Shown: piece after piece, positions 35,801 through 47,087 of the stretch
Position numbering within the stretch: position 1 is the first letter of the stretch
How the letters are laid out: every line of letters starts with the position of its first letter
Origin: Fremontodendron californicum
Taxonomy: Eukaryota; Streptophyta; Magnoliopsida; Malvales; Malvaceae
Length of the DNA stretch: 64,000 bases
NCBI GenBank assembly: GCA_030761205.1
Contig: JAULJL010000017.1
Span: forward strand, 2,366,001 to 2,430,000
Direction of reading: 5' to 3'
Made by a program: the position numbers and the translations under genes
Notes under the pieces: model-generated
Database searches by the model: none
Seen by the model: only the letters and a program-made list of their open reading frames with translations
Told to the model about the DNA's origin: nothing

Positions 35801-37069
35801 TCTCAATGAAGAATAAAGACGGCTTAGTTTCAATGGATAAGAATTGGACCTCCAATGCAAGGCGTTAATCGTTATCACAATGATAATGAGATTTTAAAGA
35901 TACGGTAAAAGAAGACATAATTCAAGATGACAATCTCCATTCTGCGAGCTCCCCTAGAAACTAAGAACAATGCAGCTATGGAGGACATATTTACTCTCTT
36001 CTGTTTCAGTCTGACATCTAAGTATATGTATTTCTAACATCTAGAAGTGAATTAGCCTAAAGACTGTTAAAACATTTATCAAGTCCAAGTCCTTATTATC
36101 TAATCTAATCACAGAATTTTCTTACATCTTGTTATTAAGTTTCCAGTTTCTCAAGTTTGTTCAAAATTACTGTAATGCGATACTTCAAACTACCTACTAG
36201 TAGTAAAGTAATGCTACTACAAAACTGAATTAAGAACTTCAGCCATCATCTCCACTTTATTGAATAAATAATAGTTATCCTTATTCAGTCATCCTGACCT
36301 AGAACATTTGCAAACATAGAAACTTAAAGTAAGCCTATTACCATGCCAAGACAAACTCTGAGCCTTAATCCAGGTCTAACATGTCCTTGTAAAACCCAGA
36401 TTAAATATGATAATAACAGGCTGCCTATGATCAACTAAACAATATAACTAAATCAAACTACTGGAATAGCAGTTTTAAATCACTTCAAATGGCCATAAAA
36501 TGGCATCCTGTCACATATTTTCACTTGAAAATGCAGCAATGAACAACACTACACCCAATAGGGCTCATCCAGTTCCACATTTTGAATCTGGCAAGCTTTA
36601 ACAATCATGTGATCAGTGCGCCTTGATCACATATGCAGACCATTATATGACAATCATTACTCAAGAAATGCAGTGTTCTATAAATTAATTGAAGCTAAGT
36701 GCATTTTAGGCAATGGAAAACTCCATACCATGCAACTTAAATGATAATTTTTCTAATTGAAGTTCTCTGCTATAGGGTGCTTGCAGAATGAGTAACAAAG
36801 ATCTTGCCTATAATTTTATACTGTGGAGTTCACAAACATAGTCTCAAAATAGCACTTCAGGTGTTGTAAAGAGTTTCTCTAATGACTCAACTCCGTATTC
36901 AAAAGTCTGATTGCAATTCTCACTTTAGTACGTAATACCTTCCTACTTCTATCCCTCATTTGCAATTTACGACTTCACCTCCCACAACACTCACTACTCC
37001 CATGTCTGTTCTAGTCTTCCATTCTGCCCTCTTTACCTCATTCCCATTCACTTAGTAATTACTTAATAG
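32900..37069. other. Intergenic region without a recognised gene
   Basis: Begins with the 3' untranslated region of the LEA gene. At about 34224-34385 is a decayed family-A MITE ending AGTGTCTAATTAGCAAAACC. Frames of up to 120 codons exist (34879-35241) but resemble no protein I know and lack support. No structured repeat was recognised from 35250 to 37060. Confidence 0.4.
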
Positions 37070-37249
37070 CCATGTTGCAACAACTCTTCATTTTTCTTGA
37101 AATACTCATGTCTGACACAAATCCGATGCACATGGATTTGAAGACCTACCCCTCCAACATATGAAAAAACTTTAAAAAAGAAAAACAAACATGCCTGTGT
37201 CATACACATACCCGAATTTGACGCTCACCCCTAAGTCTGATTAACATAG
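37070..37249. mobile_element. hAT-type MITE, copy 6 (intergenic)
   Basis: A 180-bp element with ends CCATGTTGCAACAACTC and AAGTCTGATTAACATAG. Flanked by a perfect 8-bp duplication CTTAATAG (37062-37069 and 37250-37257). It is the only copy of the family in this window outside an intron. Confidence 0.88.
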
Positions 37250-37749
37250 CTTAATAGTGATACAAATTTGCAGTTCCACAATAGTAAACAAGAGATGATC
37301 TTGCAAAGTATAGCCTTCTATTAACACCACGCTAACTTCCATAGTCGTACTAGAAAATAACAGGATGGAAATCTATTTCACATGTCCCAACCCTGGTCTT
37401 AGCATTCTAAATTATCTACCTCATAGCATTAAAAAAAGTTGCACTAATATGTTAAAGTATTCTAAATTATCTTTCCTCATAGCGTTAAAAGAAAAGTTGC
37501 ACTAATGTGTTAATTTCCCTACTGCATTGGCAATCAGTCCTTCCCTAAACCAAGCAATGAAACCAATTCCAACCAAATAAACAGAAATAAACACACATGA
37601 GTTGAAAGTCTAAACCCATAAAAAAGTTAAAACTCCATCAATTTCAATAACCAAAACCCAATTCAATTCAACCCATGATGAAAACAACCCATCATCCAAA
37701 TCCCATTTAAGAAATTTCATAATCTAATTATTTTATCCAATAAATTCCT

Positions 37750-38268
37750 CTAAATTGAAGAAAAAGAAGACTTAATTCTAAGTTTGCTTACTTTCCCATT
37801 AACGCAATTCAATCCGCATCCACACTGCGGACACTCATAAAAGTTATCAATAGCAAAGCTAGCAGATGCAATCCCCACCGAAAGCTCCAGCTCATCTCCA
37901 TCTCTTATAACCTCCACAATATTCAGCCATAAAAACAGGACCTTGACGCTTATTCCACTCAGGTCTTTGATCCTGTTGTTGGAGATGATTCCGCTGATTG
38001 TGGATTTGTATTTGAGTTGATAAGATCCTTCCAATGAGAAGCTACAAGAACCGTTTAAGTAGGCATGGAATCGGCCCGTGGATTCGTCTAAATCGTAGTT
38101 TACGACTCCTTTGGGCAGAAGACCGATGGGGAAGTTGTAGCCTTGGAGGAGTTCGTAGGCTGACGGTGCATCGTCGGTGATGGTGAGGGGGAATGACGTG
38201 GCGAGTGGCGATTGGACGAGGGCGAGGAGGAGGGCGGCTGTGAAAATGGTGATCAGATGGAGAGCCAT
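37750..38268 (-). CDS. DUF538 family secreted protein, copy 1
   Basis: Plant-specific DUF538 protein; its molecular function is not settled. The 172-residue frame starts with a hydrophobic signal peptide (MALHLITIFTAALLLALVQS), followed by the family pattern AYELLQGYNFPIGLLPKGV, a YDLDESTGRFHAYLNGSCSF block, a SVKVLFLWLNIVEVIRDGDE block and the cysteine motif ECPQCGCGLNC near the C-terminus. The final residues may be altered by splicing: a donor-like GTAAGC follows the codons for NGK, so the last 12 residues are less certain. It is the most distal of three DUF538 genes on this strand. A G-box CACGTG lies 230 bp upstream (38499-38504). Confidence 0.88.
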   Translation of the reverse strand: MALHLITIFTAALLLALVQSPLATSFPLTITDDAPSAYELLQGYNFPIGLLPKGVVNYDLDESTGRFHAYLNGSCSFSLEGSYQLKYKSTISGIISNNRIKDLSGISVKVLFLWLNIVEVIRDGDELELSVGIASASFAIDNFYECPQCGCGLNCVNGKVSKLRIKSSFSSI

Positions 38269-40355
38269 TTATTTATTTTCGTTTCTCTCGAAAATGGTTT
38301 TATAAGTTGTTTTCCGGGGAAACTTTGTTCGATTTGGGTGGTTTTGTTTTGCCAACGAAAGGACAGAGGAGGAAGAGAGGCAGGCAAATCAGGTAAGAAA
38401 CGTCTACCGGAGGTAGTAGAGGACGGCGTTTTAAGGGGAAAATGGAAATTAACAAATCTGATCTTTGTCGGTCGGGGTTTTGGTAAGGACGAAAGGGCCA
38501 CGTGATAGAGCACGTTGTTATAAATTCGTCAACTCAAAAAGGAGACAAATGGGTACACAGATTTCAAAGCTTCTTTGAAAAGTGAATGGTAATTCTGGAG
38601 ATTATAATTTTGTTGTCTGCTTTCTATATTTTCCAAATTGGCAAATTGATATGAAATCTACGGTGTCAACTACATTTAGGTAAGAACGGTGAGAACAAAT
38701 TCTTTTATAACCATCAGATCAATTAAAAACTTTAAATATCATTGATTTATCCATGTCAGCATAAATAAAGTGACTTGATACTTGATCTCTCTGTTTGAAT
38801 AAAAAGAAATCAATTCTGTCATTGATCAAGTCTTTTCACTTTCAAACAAAAATGGAAAAGTTAGAAGTGAGAAGCTGTATTTTTATCTTCCTTTCAATTT
38901 TTATTTATTTATTTTGATTGAGGCTGTACACGTAAGTCAATTTAAAATGAGAGCTCCGATTTCACGGTCACCAAAAAATTATCTCCCTCTTTACCATAAC
39001 CCAGAATCTGTATTTGCAGAAACTTTCGTAACCCTTTTGATCAAAACCTAGAATCAGCTTTTTTCTCGTCTCAACGTGTCAACTTAAAAGAACCAAGAGT
39101 TTGGTTATCCGGATTTTGTTGGTGGTGAATTCTTTAAGGACTCCGGGTATGGGTTTGGTGGTGGGTTGGCAAGAACAGGACAAGAGAGAAACAATGTTTG
39201 TGTTTTGGATCTGAATGTGGGTTTTGATGGGGTGATGAGGGTGAGACCAGATATTGATAGTTGGGATACTTTCATGTCTAGTTCGTATCAACCCTCCAAT
39301 TTAAATGGAAATGGGTATTTGCTTGATTCAAAATGAAATAAACTTTTCAATGAATTCTCAGGACTGACAATGCATAAGCATTTTTACCTGCAGGCAAAAA
39401 TAGGTTACACCAATGGAAGTAAATACAAAAAATTCTAATTCCCTTTAACAAGTTTCTTAAACTAAAAGCTCACAGATTATCCTAGCAAGAGAGAAAAGGG
39501 GGTGGAGGGAGTGAAGAAGAAAGCTATAACAAAATTAAGAAATTTTTACTAGTTAGTGAAAGATTAATAGTTACTATCTAGTAAAAACCAAAGCTAACAA
39601 AGAGGCACCTAGATCGTTCTGAAATATTAAAAAAAAAAATCACATTAAAAAAAATCATGTTAGACTTCATTTGCTTCAAACAGGGAGAGCAAATATCAAG
39701 TTATTTCATTTATACTTACATGGACAAATCAATGATGTCCAAACTTTCTAATTGATCTAAGAGCTATAAATGATTTTGTTCTCGTCTCATCATAAATGTT
39801 CCTATTGTAGTTGACATCGAAAATTACTTCTAGTATTTTCTTATCTATAATATATTTTTTAGATATTTAATATTCAAATAAGCCTTCAAAATTCACAATA
39901 AAAATAAAAATAAATCTTAAATATTTTATTTTTTGAAATTAAAGTTAAAAAATAATTTATAAGAATTTTGACATCATGAAACCATTACGATATAATTGGT
40001 AAAAAAATGCTTATTTGAATTTACTTGAATGAATCAAAACATATACTTGAGACTTGAGAGAATACTATTTTAAATAATTTTCAAATTTATTTTCAAATTT
40101 AATAGATATAATAACAATGAAATAAAAATCATAATCATAGTCCAATGCAATAAAATTTTATATTTTCTTAATTTGAAAGCTTATTTGAGTACTTTTTTTT
40201 AAAAAAAACTTTCTTAATTTCATATATATATATATATATATATCCTATTGTTAGTGTGTCATAAGGAGATAAAGAGTGTAAACTATAGGAGATGGAGCAA
40301 ATTTTCATTATTTTTCTCGTTGGGTTAATTGTACATAGTAAATAAAGACCAACAA
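38269..40355. other. Spacer between DUF538 copies
   Basis: Starts with the promoter of DUF538 copy 1 (G-box at 38499-38504). The remainder is AT-rich, with a (TA)n tract near 40220-40245. A minus-strand frame at 39079-39291 lacks any recognisable similarity and is not called. Confidence 0.4.
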
Positions 40356-40474
40356 TGAATCAGGATTTAATTCAGTTAATTCATATAACCATCTTATCAG
40401 ATTTCAAATTCGAAATCAATATCTTCAATCCCTTCTCTATACTCAAACTACGACCTCTTTTGTAAAAAAAAAAA
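40356..40474 (+). mobile_element. tRNA-derived SINE-like element
   Basis: An A-box-like TTAATTCAGTTAATTC is followed about 40 bp later by a B-box-like AAATTCGAAATC, and the element ends in a poly(A) tract. ACCAACA flanks it on both sides (about 40348 and 40474), as a target duplication would. A homologous copy is at 45511-45651. Confidence 0.6.
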
Positions 40475-40839
40475 AACCAACATCAAGCTAAGAGATAGGA
40501 ATAAGAAAGAGGGGGAAAAGTGAAAACAAGACAAAGAAAAAACAGGTCCTTTTCTCTTAAGTTGAATGGTGCATTAACTAATCTCAAACATCTAATAAAA
40601 TGCTTATAAATCATTATGATTCATCCTTGCAACAGCCTAACACACAAACAAAATTTATTGCTAATATGTATTGAGTATTGGCAGCCTAGATAATCAGCTG
40701 GAATTTGATAACTACTAATTAATAACAAGAATGATGATTAGCTCTCAATTAAGGAAACACATGATCGACAATGAATTCCTTTTTTTTAAAATCCAAACGG
40801 GTAGAAACCTTGAACCTCTTGCTAATCAAACGCACTTAA

Positions 40840-41296
40840 TTAAGAAGAGGATACCAGATGATAGGATTTAATCTTTCTGCCATTAAGAGTATCACAATCA
40901 AAGCCACATCCACAACAGAGAAATCTGCAGAAAGCTATCTCAACTGAGAATTCAAGCTCATCATCGTCACGGATTACTGACTGGATATTCAGTCACAGGA
41001 AGAGGACCTTGACATTGATCCCACTCAAGCTTGGTTAGCTTGTCTTTGGATATGAAACCATTTATTGTGGGCTTCTATTTGAGCTCATATGAGTCAATGG
41101 AAAAGGTGCAACTACCATTCAAATAGACCGAGAACTCACCTGTGGAATTGTCTAGCTCGTAGCTTAATACCCCATGGGGAAAGTTGAATTGCTCAAGAAC
41201 TTCATAAGCCGTTAGTGAATCGTAGCCGGAGGCAGAGGAAAACGAGGATATCAGAAGGAGAAGAATCAAAGGGAGAAATGCAAGGTGGAGAGACAT
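40840..41296 (-). pseudogene. DUF538 pseudogene, copy 2
   Basis: The start region is intact: a signal peptide beginning MSLHLAFLPLILLLLISSFS and the family block AYEVLEQFNFPHGVLSYELD. After YELK the frame meets a TAG stop (41077-41075). Further on, an extra base near 41033 shifts the frame at the KLEGINVKVLF block, and a TGA replaces the Trp of FLWLNI (40995-40993). Beyond these the frame is recognisable to the end (IRDDDELEFSVEIAF, CCGCGFDCD), stopping at 40840. Three lesions in a family whose members are normally one uninterrupted frame argue for a dead gene. A truncated secreted peptide of 73 residues could still be made. Confidence 0.85.
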
Positions 41297-42541
41297 TTCC
41301 CTTTTCCTTTGATGGTGCTTAATTTCACTGTCTGATTTAAGCTGAGGCTGGTTGTAGGAAACTGTTGTGCATATATAGGTGATGTGTGGAATTATATAAT
41401 AGGGAGCAAAGAATCGGATATTCCTCTATCTAAAACCTGTTCATGGCCCCTTGAGTTAATGCACATTAACATGCCAATGGATCAAAACCTTCCCCAAATC
41501 CCAACTTCAGAAACCATCAATTTTCTATATTTGAGAGCCCTTAACATTGTTCTGCAGTTTTTCTCAATCTGATAACAAGGAATGAGAGTAATTACTAATT
41601 ACTACATTTTTTGTTGTTTCTCTCTTATTTTGGACTAGTCTTATTTAATTTTTATGCTAGCCTTCTACATGAGATTTATTAACACCTGAATTTATATCAC
41701 AATTTAAACATCCAAAAGATACTAGGGTTGTGTTTGAAAACTTGGATTTCAAAATTTGGATTTTAAAATAGTGTAAATTGTGTAAAAAACACATTTAAAT
41801 GTAATATTCATGATTATTTTTCAAATTCATGAATTTGATGGATGCCTATTCAGTGGTGAATTTGAAATACCTATAGATATTTATGAATTTGAAATTCATG
41901 TTTTTATACCTTTCAAATATATAATCATATTGAATCTTAAATAATTTATACATAATGTATGCATTTCATTTTTATAATTTATAGTACAAATGAAATCCAA
42001 AACCAAATCCAAAATTTCAAATTCATGTTTCCAAACATAACATAAAAGTACTGACCAAACATAGAAAGATAGGCAAGTTTTTCCTCAGCAAACCAGAAGC
42101 ACCTCTACCATATACTATTTTATTTGGATAAAACATAGTAATATTACTTTTTCTAACTTAAAGGCCTAAAGATAAGGGTTTTCTTTTTCTTCCTTTTCCC
42201 GGTAATGAAGATGTTCTATGTTTTACATAGCTATTTCTTAATCTCAATTAAAATATCTTAACATTACAGGCCAATCAACGCATAGATTCATACAATTCTA
42301 GGGTTAAAGTTAAAAAGAAAAGAGAGAGGGAGGGAGAGACAAGAATTGATTCCAACAATAAATTCTAGGCTTTTCATCTCCCACCTTTCCATGGTTTTAA
42401 AAAGCTTATCAAAGCATTCATATATCCAACTGAACAAGTTAATACCATAAAGATTTCCCAAGATTCTGGAAAACCCAAAACATACCCTAACAGTAAGAGA
42501 CTATTAGTGCTTATTAATCATCTAAAATTATTAGTACTCAC
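41297..42541. other. Spacer with a hAT-like MITE candidate
   Basis: Contains a probable MITE at 41724-42042: the left end GGGTTGTGTTTGAAAACTTG and the right end, read in reverse, TTATGTTTGGAAACATGAAT are inverted repeats, each followed by AAATTTTGGATTT-like sequence. Flanks AAGATACT and AAAGTACT agree at 6 of 8 bases. The rest is AT-rich spacer holding the 3' region of DUF538 copy 3. Confidence 0.55.
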
Positions 42542-43012
42542 CTAAATAGAAGACACCAAAGCATTCAAGTGATTACAGTTGAATCCGCACCCACACTGTG
42601 GAGACTCAAAAAAGTTGTCAGTAGCGAAGTTAGCCGACGCAATCCCAACGGAGAATTCCATCTCGTCCCCATCATGTATCACTTCAACGATGTTAAGCCA
42701 GAAGAAGAGAATCTTAACGCTCACACCCTTCAAATTTTTGATCCTACCTGGGGAAATCACTCCTTGTATGGTGGATTTGTAACTGAGTTGGTACGAGTCA
42801 ATGGCAAAGTTGCAGGTTCCATTCAAATACGCTGAAAACTCACCCGTGTCTCTGTCCAATTCGTACCCAACCACGCCATTGGGAAGGATGCCTATTGGGA
42901 AGTCGTACTGTTGAAGAGCTTGATATGCGGATAGCTTCTCATCGGCTGTCGCGAATGAAGAAGCTGGGACGGAGATTAGAATGAGGAGGAGGATTCCGCT
43001 TGGCAACGCCAT
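42542..43012 (-). CDS. DUF538 family secreted protein, copy 3
   Basis: Intact DUF538 protein of 156 residues. I chose the ATG at 43012 because it begins a signal peptide (MALPSGILLLILISVPASSF) aligning with copy 1; the frame is open further upstream but that extension lacks family similarity. Family blocks are AYQALQQYDFPIGILPNGV, YELDRDTGEFSAYLNGTCNF, SVKILFFWLNIVEVIHDGDE and ESPQCGCGFNC; the first Cys of the CPQCGCG motif of copy 1 is Ser here. The sequence ends shortly after the cysteine motif. A palindromic G-box GCCACGTGGC lies 250 bp upstream (43262-43271). Confidence 0.92.
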   Translation of the reverse strand: MALPSGILLLILISVPASSFATADEKLSAYQALQQYDFPIGILPNGVVGYELDRDTGEFSAYLNGTCNFAIDSYQLSYKSTIQGVISPGRIKNLKGVSVKILFFWLNIVEVIHDGDEMEFSVGIASANFATDNFFESPQCGCGFNCNHLNALVSSI

Positions 43013-44188
43013 GGAAATCTTTAGTTTTGGACTTGATTGAGCGGAGATCTTTGTTGTGATGGGTATGAGGGGAATTTTGGGGAATTTTAGAGTGAAAAAG
43101 TCAGATGTGGCTGCTACTGAGTTTGAGCGAGTGCACCAAAAAATCTGATTAAAACTGAGTCGAGGGAGGGCGACAAAGACAATTTGTTTTGTCAGGATAG
43201 TCATAAAAGAACTTTAATTAAGCGCAACAAATTCTATCAAAGAAGATAAGAAACAGAAGCTGCCACGTGGCGATTATTTACCATCTACCACCATCAAACG
43301 TTTTCAGCTTCTCTCTCAAAGATACTAATTCATTGAACAGTCAACCAGGCATTTGAAACAGACAAAAACAGAGACAACGTAGAGAAATGAACTTGGGTGT
43401 GGGTGCAAGTGCAACCACTTTATTGGGTGTTTCATTAAAACAAGAAAAGGCATGAACTTCAGTGGGTATAGAAGATCAGATTGTTTGCTTTTCGTTCTAA
43501 ACACAGGACATGAACAAACAGCGCCATCAAATACGTAATTTGATCTTTGAATTATACTATTTTGTTTATATGATACTTACAAAATAAAAGTTTACAATTA
43601 GATATTTGACATTGTATACTGTTGATGTCTTTTTTAATATTTAGGTAGCTGTCTCGGTGAAGCGCAGGGAAAATGGGGTTTAAGGATGGTGGTTGAGAGG
43701 AACAGTGGTTTGGGTATGAAGATGTCTAGCGTTCCTTTGTTGATTTTGAGGAGCTATTTATATTTTTATTTATGGGTAGTCGCATGTCACGTATTATGGT
43801 TTGGTTAAAGGTTAGTGATCGACAGCATGAGTATAGTGGCATAGAGGTCGAGGTTTTACGTGGGTTATGAAGTGATGAACGACGATGTGATGGTAAGACG
43901 GCTGTCAGAAACGCCATGTGATCCTTCGAGATGATAGTCGACGACGCGACCCTTAGATATTAAGGATCGTCCACGTATGTCTTGAATAGCAAACTTAATA
44001 CTACCGGCCTCCCTTGTTCACGGTTCAAAACCTGGCGAACCCTAACTGATTTAAAACCTAACAAACCCATTTGGTTTAGATCTCTTTTCATGACTTACAG
44101 CTGAGGCCCATTAAGCATTAATATCCGGAGGGCCCATTGGGTTTAACATATACAGTTAAATATTTTGATTTTTAAGTTAGTAGAGTTA
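43013..44188. other. DUF538 promoter and a GC-richer unclassified segment
   Basis: GCCACGTGGC at 43262-43271 is a perfect G-box palindrome in the promoter of DUF538 copy 3. From about 43640 to 44150 the sequence is less AT-rich than its surroundings and may be a decayed retrotransposon LTR, but I could not find convincing ends or a target duplication. Confidence 0.35.
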
Positions 44189-44749
44189 GGGTGCATTTCC
44201 AAATTTTTTAATGGAGGTCCAGTCCATGGTTGGACTTCCAAGGGTCTAGTCATGGACTGGACTCCCAGTGGATGAAGTAATTTTTCTTTTACCCTCTTTA
44301 TTATTTTTAATTTTAATTTTTAAATTATTATTTAATATAAATATAATTTTTAATTATTATTATTTAATATAAATATAATTTTAGTATATATTTTAATTAT
44401 TTATTATATATATACATATTTTAATTTAATATCCTTAATGATAATTTACTTTTTAACATAAATATATTTTTAATTATTATTTAATATAAATATAATTTTA
44501 ATATATATTTTATTATTTAATATAAATATATTTTTAATTATTTATTATATATATATACATATTTTAATCTAATGCTTTTAATGTTCATTTTTCTTTTTCA
44601 CTATAATTCATCTCACCGTCACCGCTACGTTTGAATACAAATACATATTCCACCGCTGATTTTATCTCATCACTATAATATTCAATCTAACCTCGATCGT
44701 TATTTTTAATCTCACCGAAATTAATCTCACTGTTCATCCAAATAGAGTC
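44189..44749. mobile_element. PIF/Harbinger-like MITE candidate
   Basis: The left end GGGTGCATTT follows TTA and the right end AAATAGAGTC precedes TTA, as expected of PIF/Harbinger elements with 3-bp duplications; the terminal repeats are imperfect. Near the left end, GTCCAGTCCATG (44217-44228) and CATGGACTGGAC (44251-44262) form a 12-bp hairpin stem. Two imperfect tandem units of about 120 bp, rich in TTTAATATAAATATAATTTT, occupy 44330-44580. Confidence 0.5.
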
Positions 44750-45510
44750 TTAATCAACTTGATAACGTAAAATCCAATAAAATCACCATACATCATAAAA
44801 ATATTATGTCATTAATGAATTTATAATCACGGCAGCAATAACGGAAAAAATATAAAAATAAAAATAATTGCCACCTGGAAGTTAGATTCTTTTAGCCCTT
44901 TAGGTGATATAAGATAAGAAAGACAGTTCATATTTTATACCCTCCAAATTACTCGGAACCATTTCATCCGTCCCAAAGGGATAATCAGATAGAGGAGTAA
45001 AAGCTTCGCAAAGTTAGATACTGGCGTAGTAACACATATATGCTAGGTTAGTGATTTATGTAGTCACTTCTAAAAAATGATTTATAATAAATTTGAGATT
45101 TGAATCTCAATCCTTTTCTTTATCTCCAAATTGTAGATTTGACAATTTGTGTATCCGTTTTTGTGTTCGTGTATTTTTTCGTGTTATAATCGTGTTTAAT
45201 ATATTTTATATTTATATAAATGTTGATACGTCAATAATTCATATTAAATAGATTTTGAGACATTCGTATATTCATGTCGTGTCTTGTTCATGTCGTATTT
45301 TTAGTTATTTTTCTTTGTCGTGTTCGTTTCTTATCCAGTATTACCAGGTTTATCAAATTGTGACTTTCTTTGCAAAAAATAAAATAAAAAATAATTGCGG
45401 CAACATTCAACATAATTATTTGCAGTTCATGTTCTGGGCTCCAATGATAATTCTGTAGCAGCCTAGTAGCACTTCCCACTTTCCTTGGATAATAAAATTC
45501 ACAATTATAA
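44750..45510. other. Intergenic sequence with a reversed CACGA-type repeat
   Basis: At about 45130-45330 the CACGA-type dispersed repeat appears in reverse (GTGTTCGTGTATTTTTTCGT and related). No gene is seen. Confidence 0.5.
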
Positions 45511-45651
45511 CCTCAAAACTTAATCTAATTGGTTCCCGTAACTACACTTAAGAGATAACATTCAACAGGTTTAAAATTCGAATCTCAATATCTGTAATCC
45601 ATTCTCCTATCGCAAACTATGACCTCCTTTGTACCCAAAAAAAAAGAAAAA
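45511..45651 (+). mobile_element. tRNA-derived SINE-like element, second copy
   Basis: A-box-like TTAATCTAATTGGTT, B-box-like AAATTCGAATCTC, then ATCCATTCTCCTATCGCAAA and an A-rich tail, closely parallel to 40356-40474. No clean target duplication was found. Confidence 0.55.
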
Positions 45652-47087
45652 TGCTAGAGAGGGAGCAACAGAAGTGAAATATGAAATATCCAAGACAAAT
45701 GGCATGTGCACCACCAGAATGTAAACAGGAACTGCTACTCTCCTGGGATCGCGAATTTGAGTTCAGATTCTATTGAGTAACAAAAAGAACACAACAAAAG
45801 AAAGCCAGATCGATTAGCATCTCTTCATATGTTAACCATGTTTCATAGGAATATCTTCCGCTACAGAAAACACACTGGCAAGTTATAGTTCTAAATACAT
45901 TATATTATCAGTATGTTCAGTAATTGAAGTTCAAAATATCTCAGCTTAACAACTCAATGAAAAATATTCTCCTGTTATTTCACTCCATGTTGCTCAACGG
46001 TTTTTTATTAGTACATTATAATGATGCCATCGTGCCGACAGAACTCTATAACTATCATATTTCAAATGGTGTTTTTATTTTCTCGCTGCCCCCCTCCTTT
46101 TTTCTCTCCTGCAGCCATCTCCGACACCAATCTAGCCTTTCTAGTTTCTATGCAATTAAACTCAATGAAAGAAAGTCAACCTATTCCTGCAATTGCGATC
46201 AGTCTCGCTACCTCTTTAGTTGCCGCCCCCTACTTGCTCATTCGCAATTACTACCACAAGAAAGTCGCCCCTGGCTTATGCACTCCATGACTTTCTTATG
46301 TTATGGGGTCTCGAACACTGAATTTTGCTGCCAACCCAAGTAAGCAAGCTGAAAAAGCCCTTTCTCCTTTTTTAAAACATAAAAAACATGTTTTTGCCAA
46401 ACAGTGTTACTTGCAACAATACCACATTTAATTGCATATAAAACGTTCAATTTAGATGTAATGATTTGTTCCAAATAGATAACCATCTTCAAGATCAAGG
46501 ATAGCATCATTGTCACTACTGAGGAAAAAAAAACAGATAGCATAATTATTAATCTTCCATTGCTCTCAAATATAATCAATACCTCAGCTAACCATCTATA
46601 ATGTAAAACAAAGACTCTAACCCCTGAAATAAAAATTAAATTTATCCCAATCAAAATGAATGCACACAAAAACATACATATATGTATGTGTAATGTGCCC
46701 CATAAATACATCAATATATGTAGGGAATCAGCCATGTCCTTTTGAATGGTACTAATAGATCAAGCATTGCCCCAATTCCCAATAAAAAAAAAAACAAAAA
46801 GCAAGCAATGAATGTAGCTTTTTACCTGTAGACAATACCAAAGGTGTTAATGCAATTGGTAAGAACAAAATTCACTCATGGCCAAGAAGAATTTAATACA
46901 ACTGATGGTATGCATACGAATGATACATACAAATAAAAATTTTAATTCACATCTATTAATTTAATACAACCAGAAAAAACCAACTGCTGTGCCTTCTATG
47001 AAGCAAATAAATTAGCAATAATGGCAATTGCAATCAACAAAGGTAAAAGGCAAAAGAACATAGACATACATACAGCTCCTTGCCAAA
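45652..47087. other. 3' flank of SEC15B
   Basis: Downstream of SEC15B. Overlapping frames of up to 144 codons on both strands (45924-46735) have no recognisable similarity; I treat them as chance. It may contain the SEC15B 3' untranslated region at its right end. Confidence 0.45.

Noticed and set aside
41384..41572. 62-codon frame upstream of the DUF538 pseudogene
   Set aside because: No similarity, and it lies in the promoter-side spacer with no supporting signals.
42542..43204. Longer 220-residue version of DUF538 copy 3
   Set aside because: The extra 64 residues lack similarity to copy 1 and would bury the obvious signal peptide; the ATG at 43012 is preferred.
43640..44150. Solo LTR retrotransposon candidate
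   Set aside because: Composition and a TATA-like motif are suggestive but no TG...CA ends with a 5-bp duplication were found.
45924..46735. Overlapping frames of 89-144 codons on both strands near the SEC15B 3' end
   Set aside because: Frames overlap each other on opposite strands and contain no recognisable domain; likely chance or untranslated sequence.
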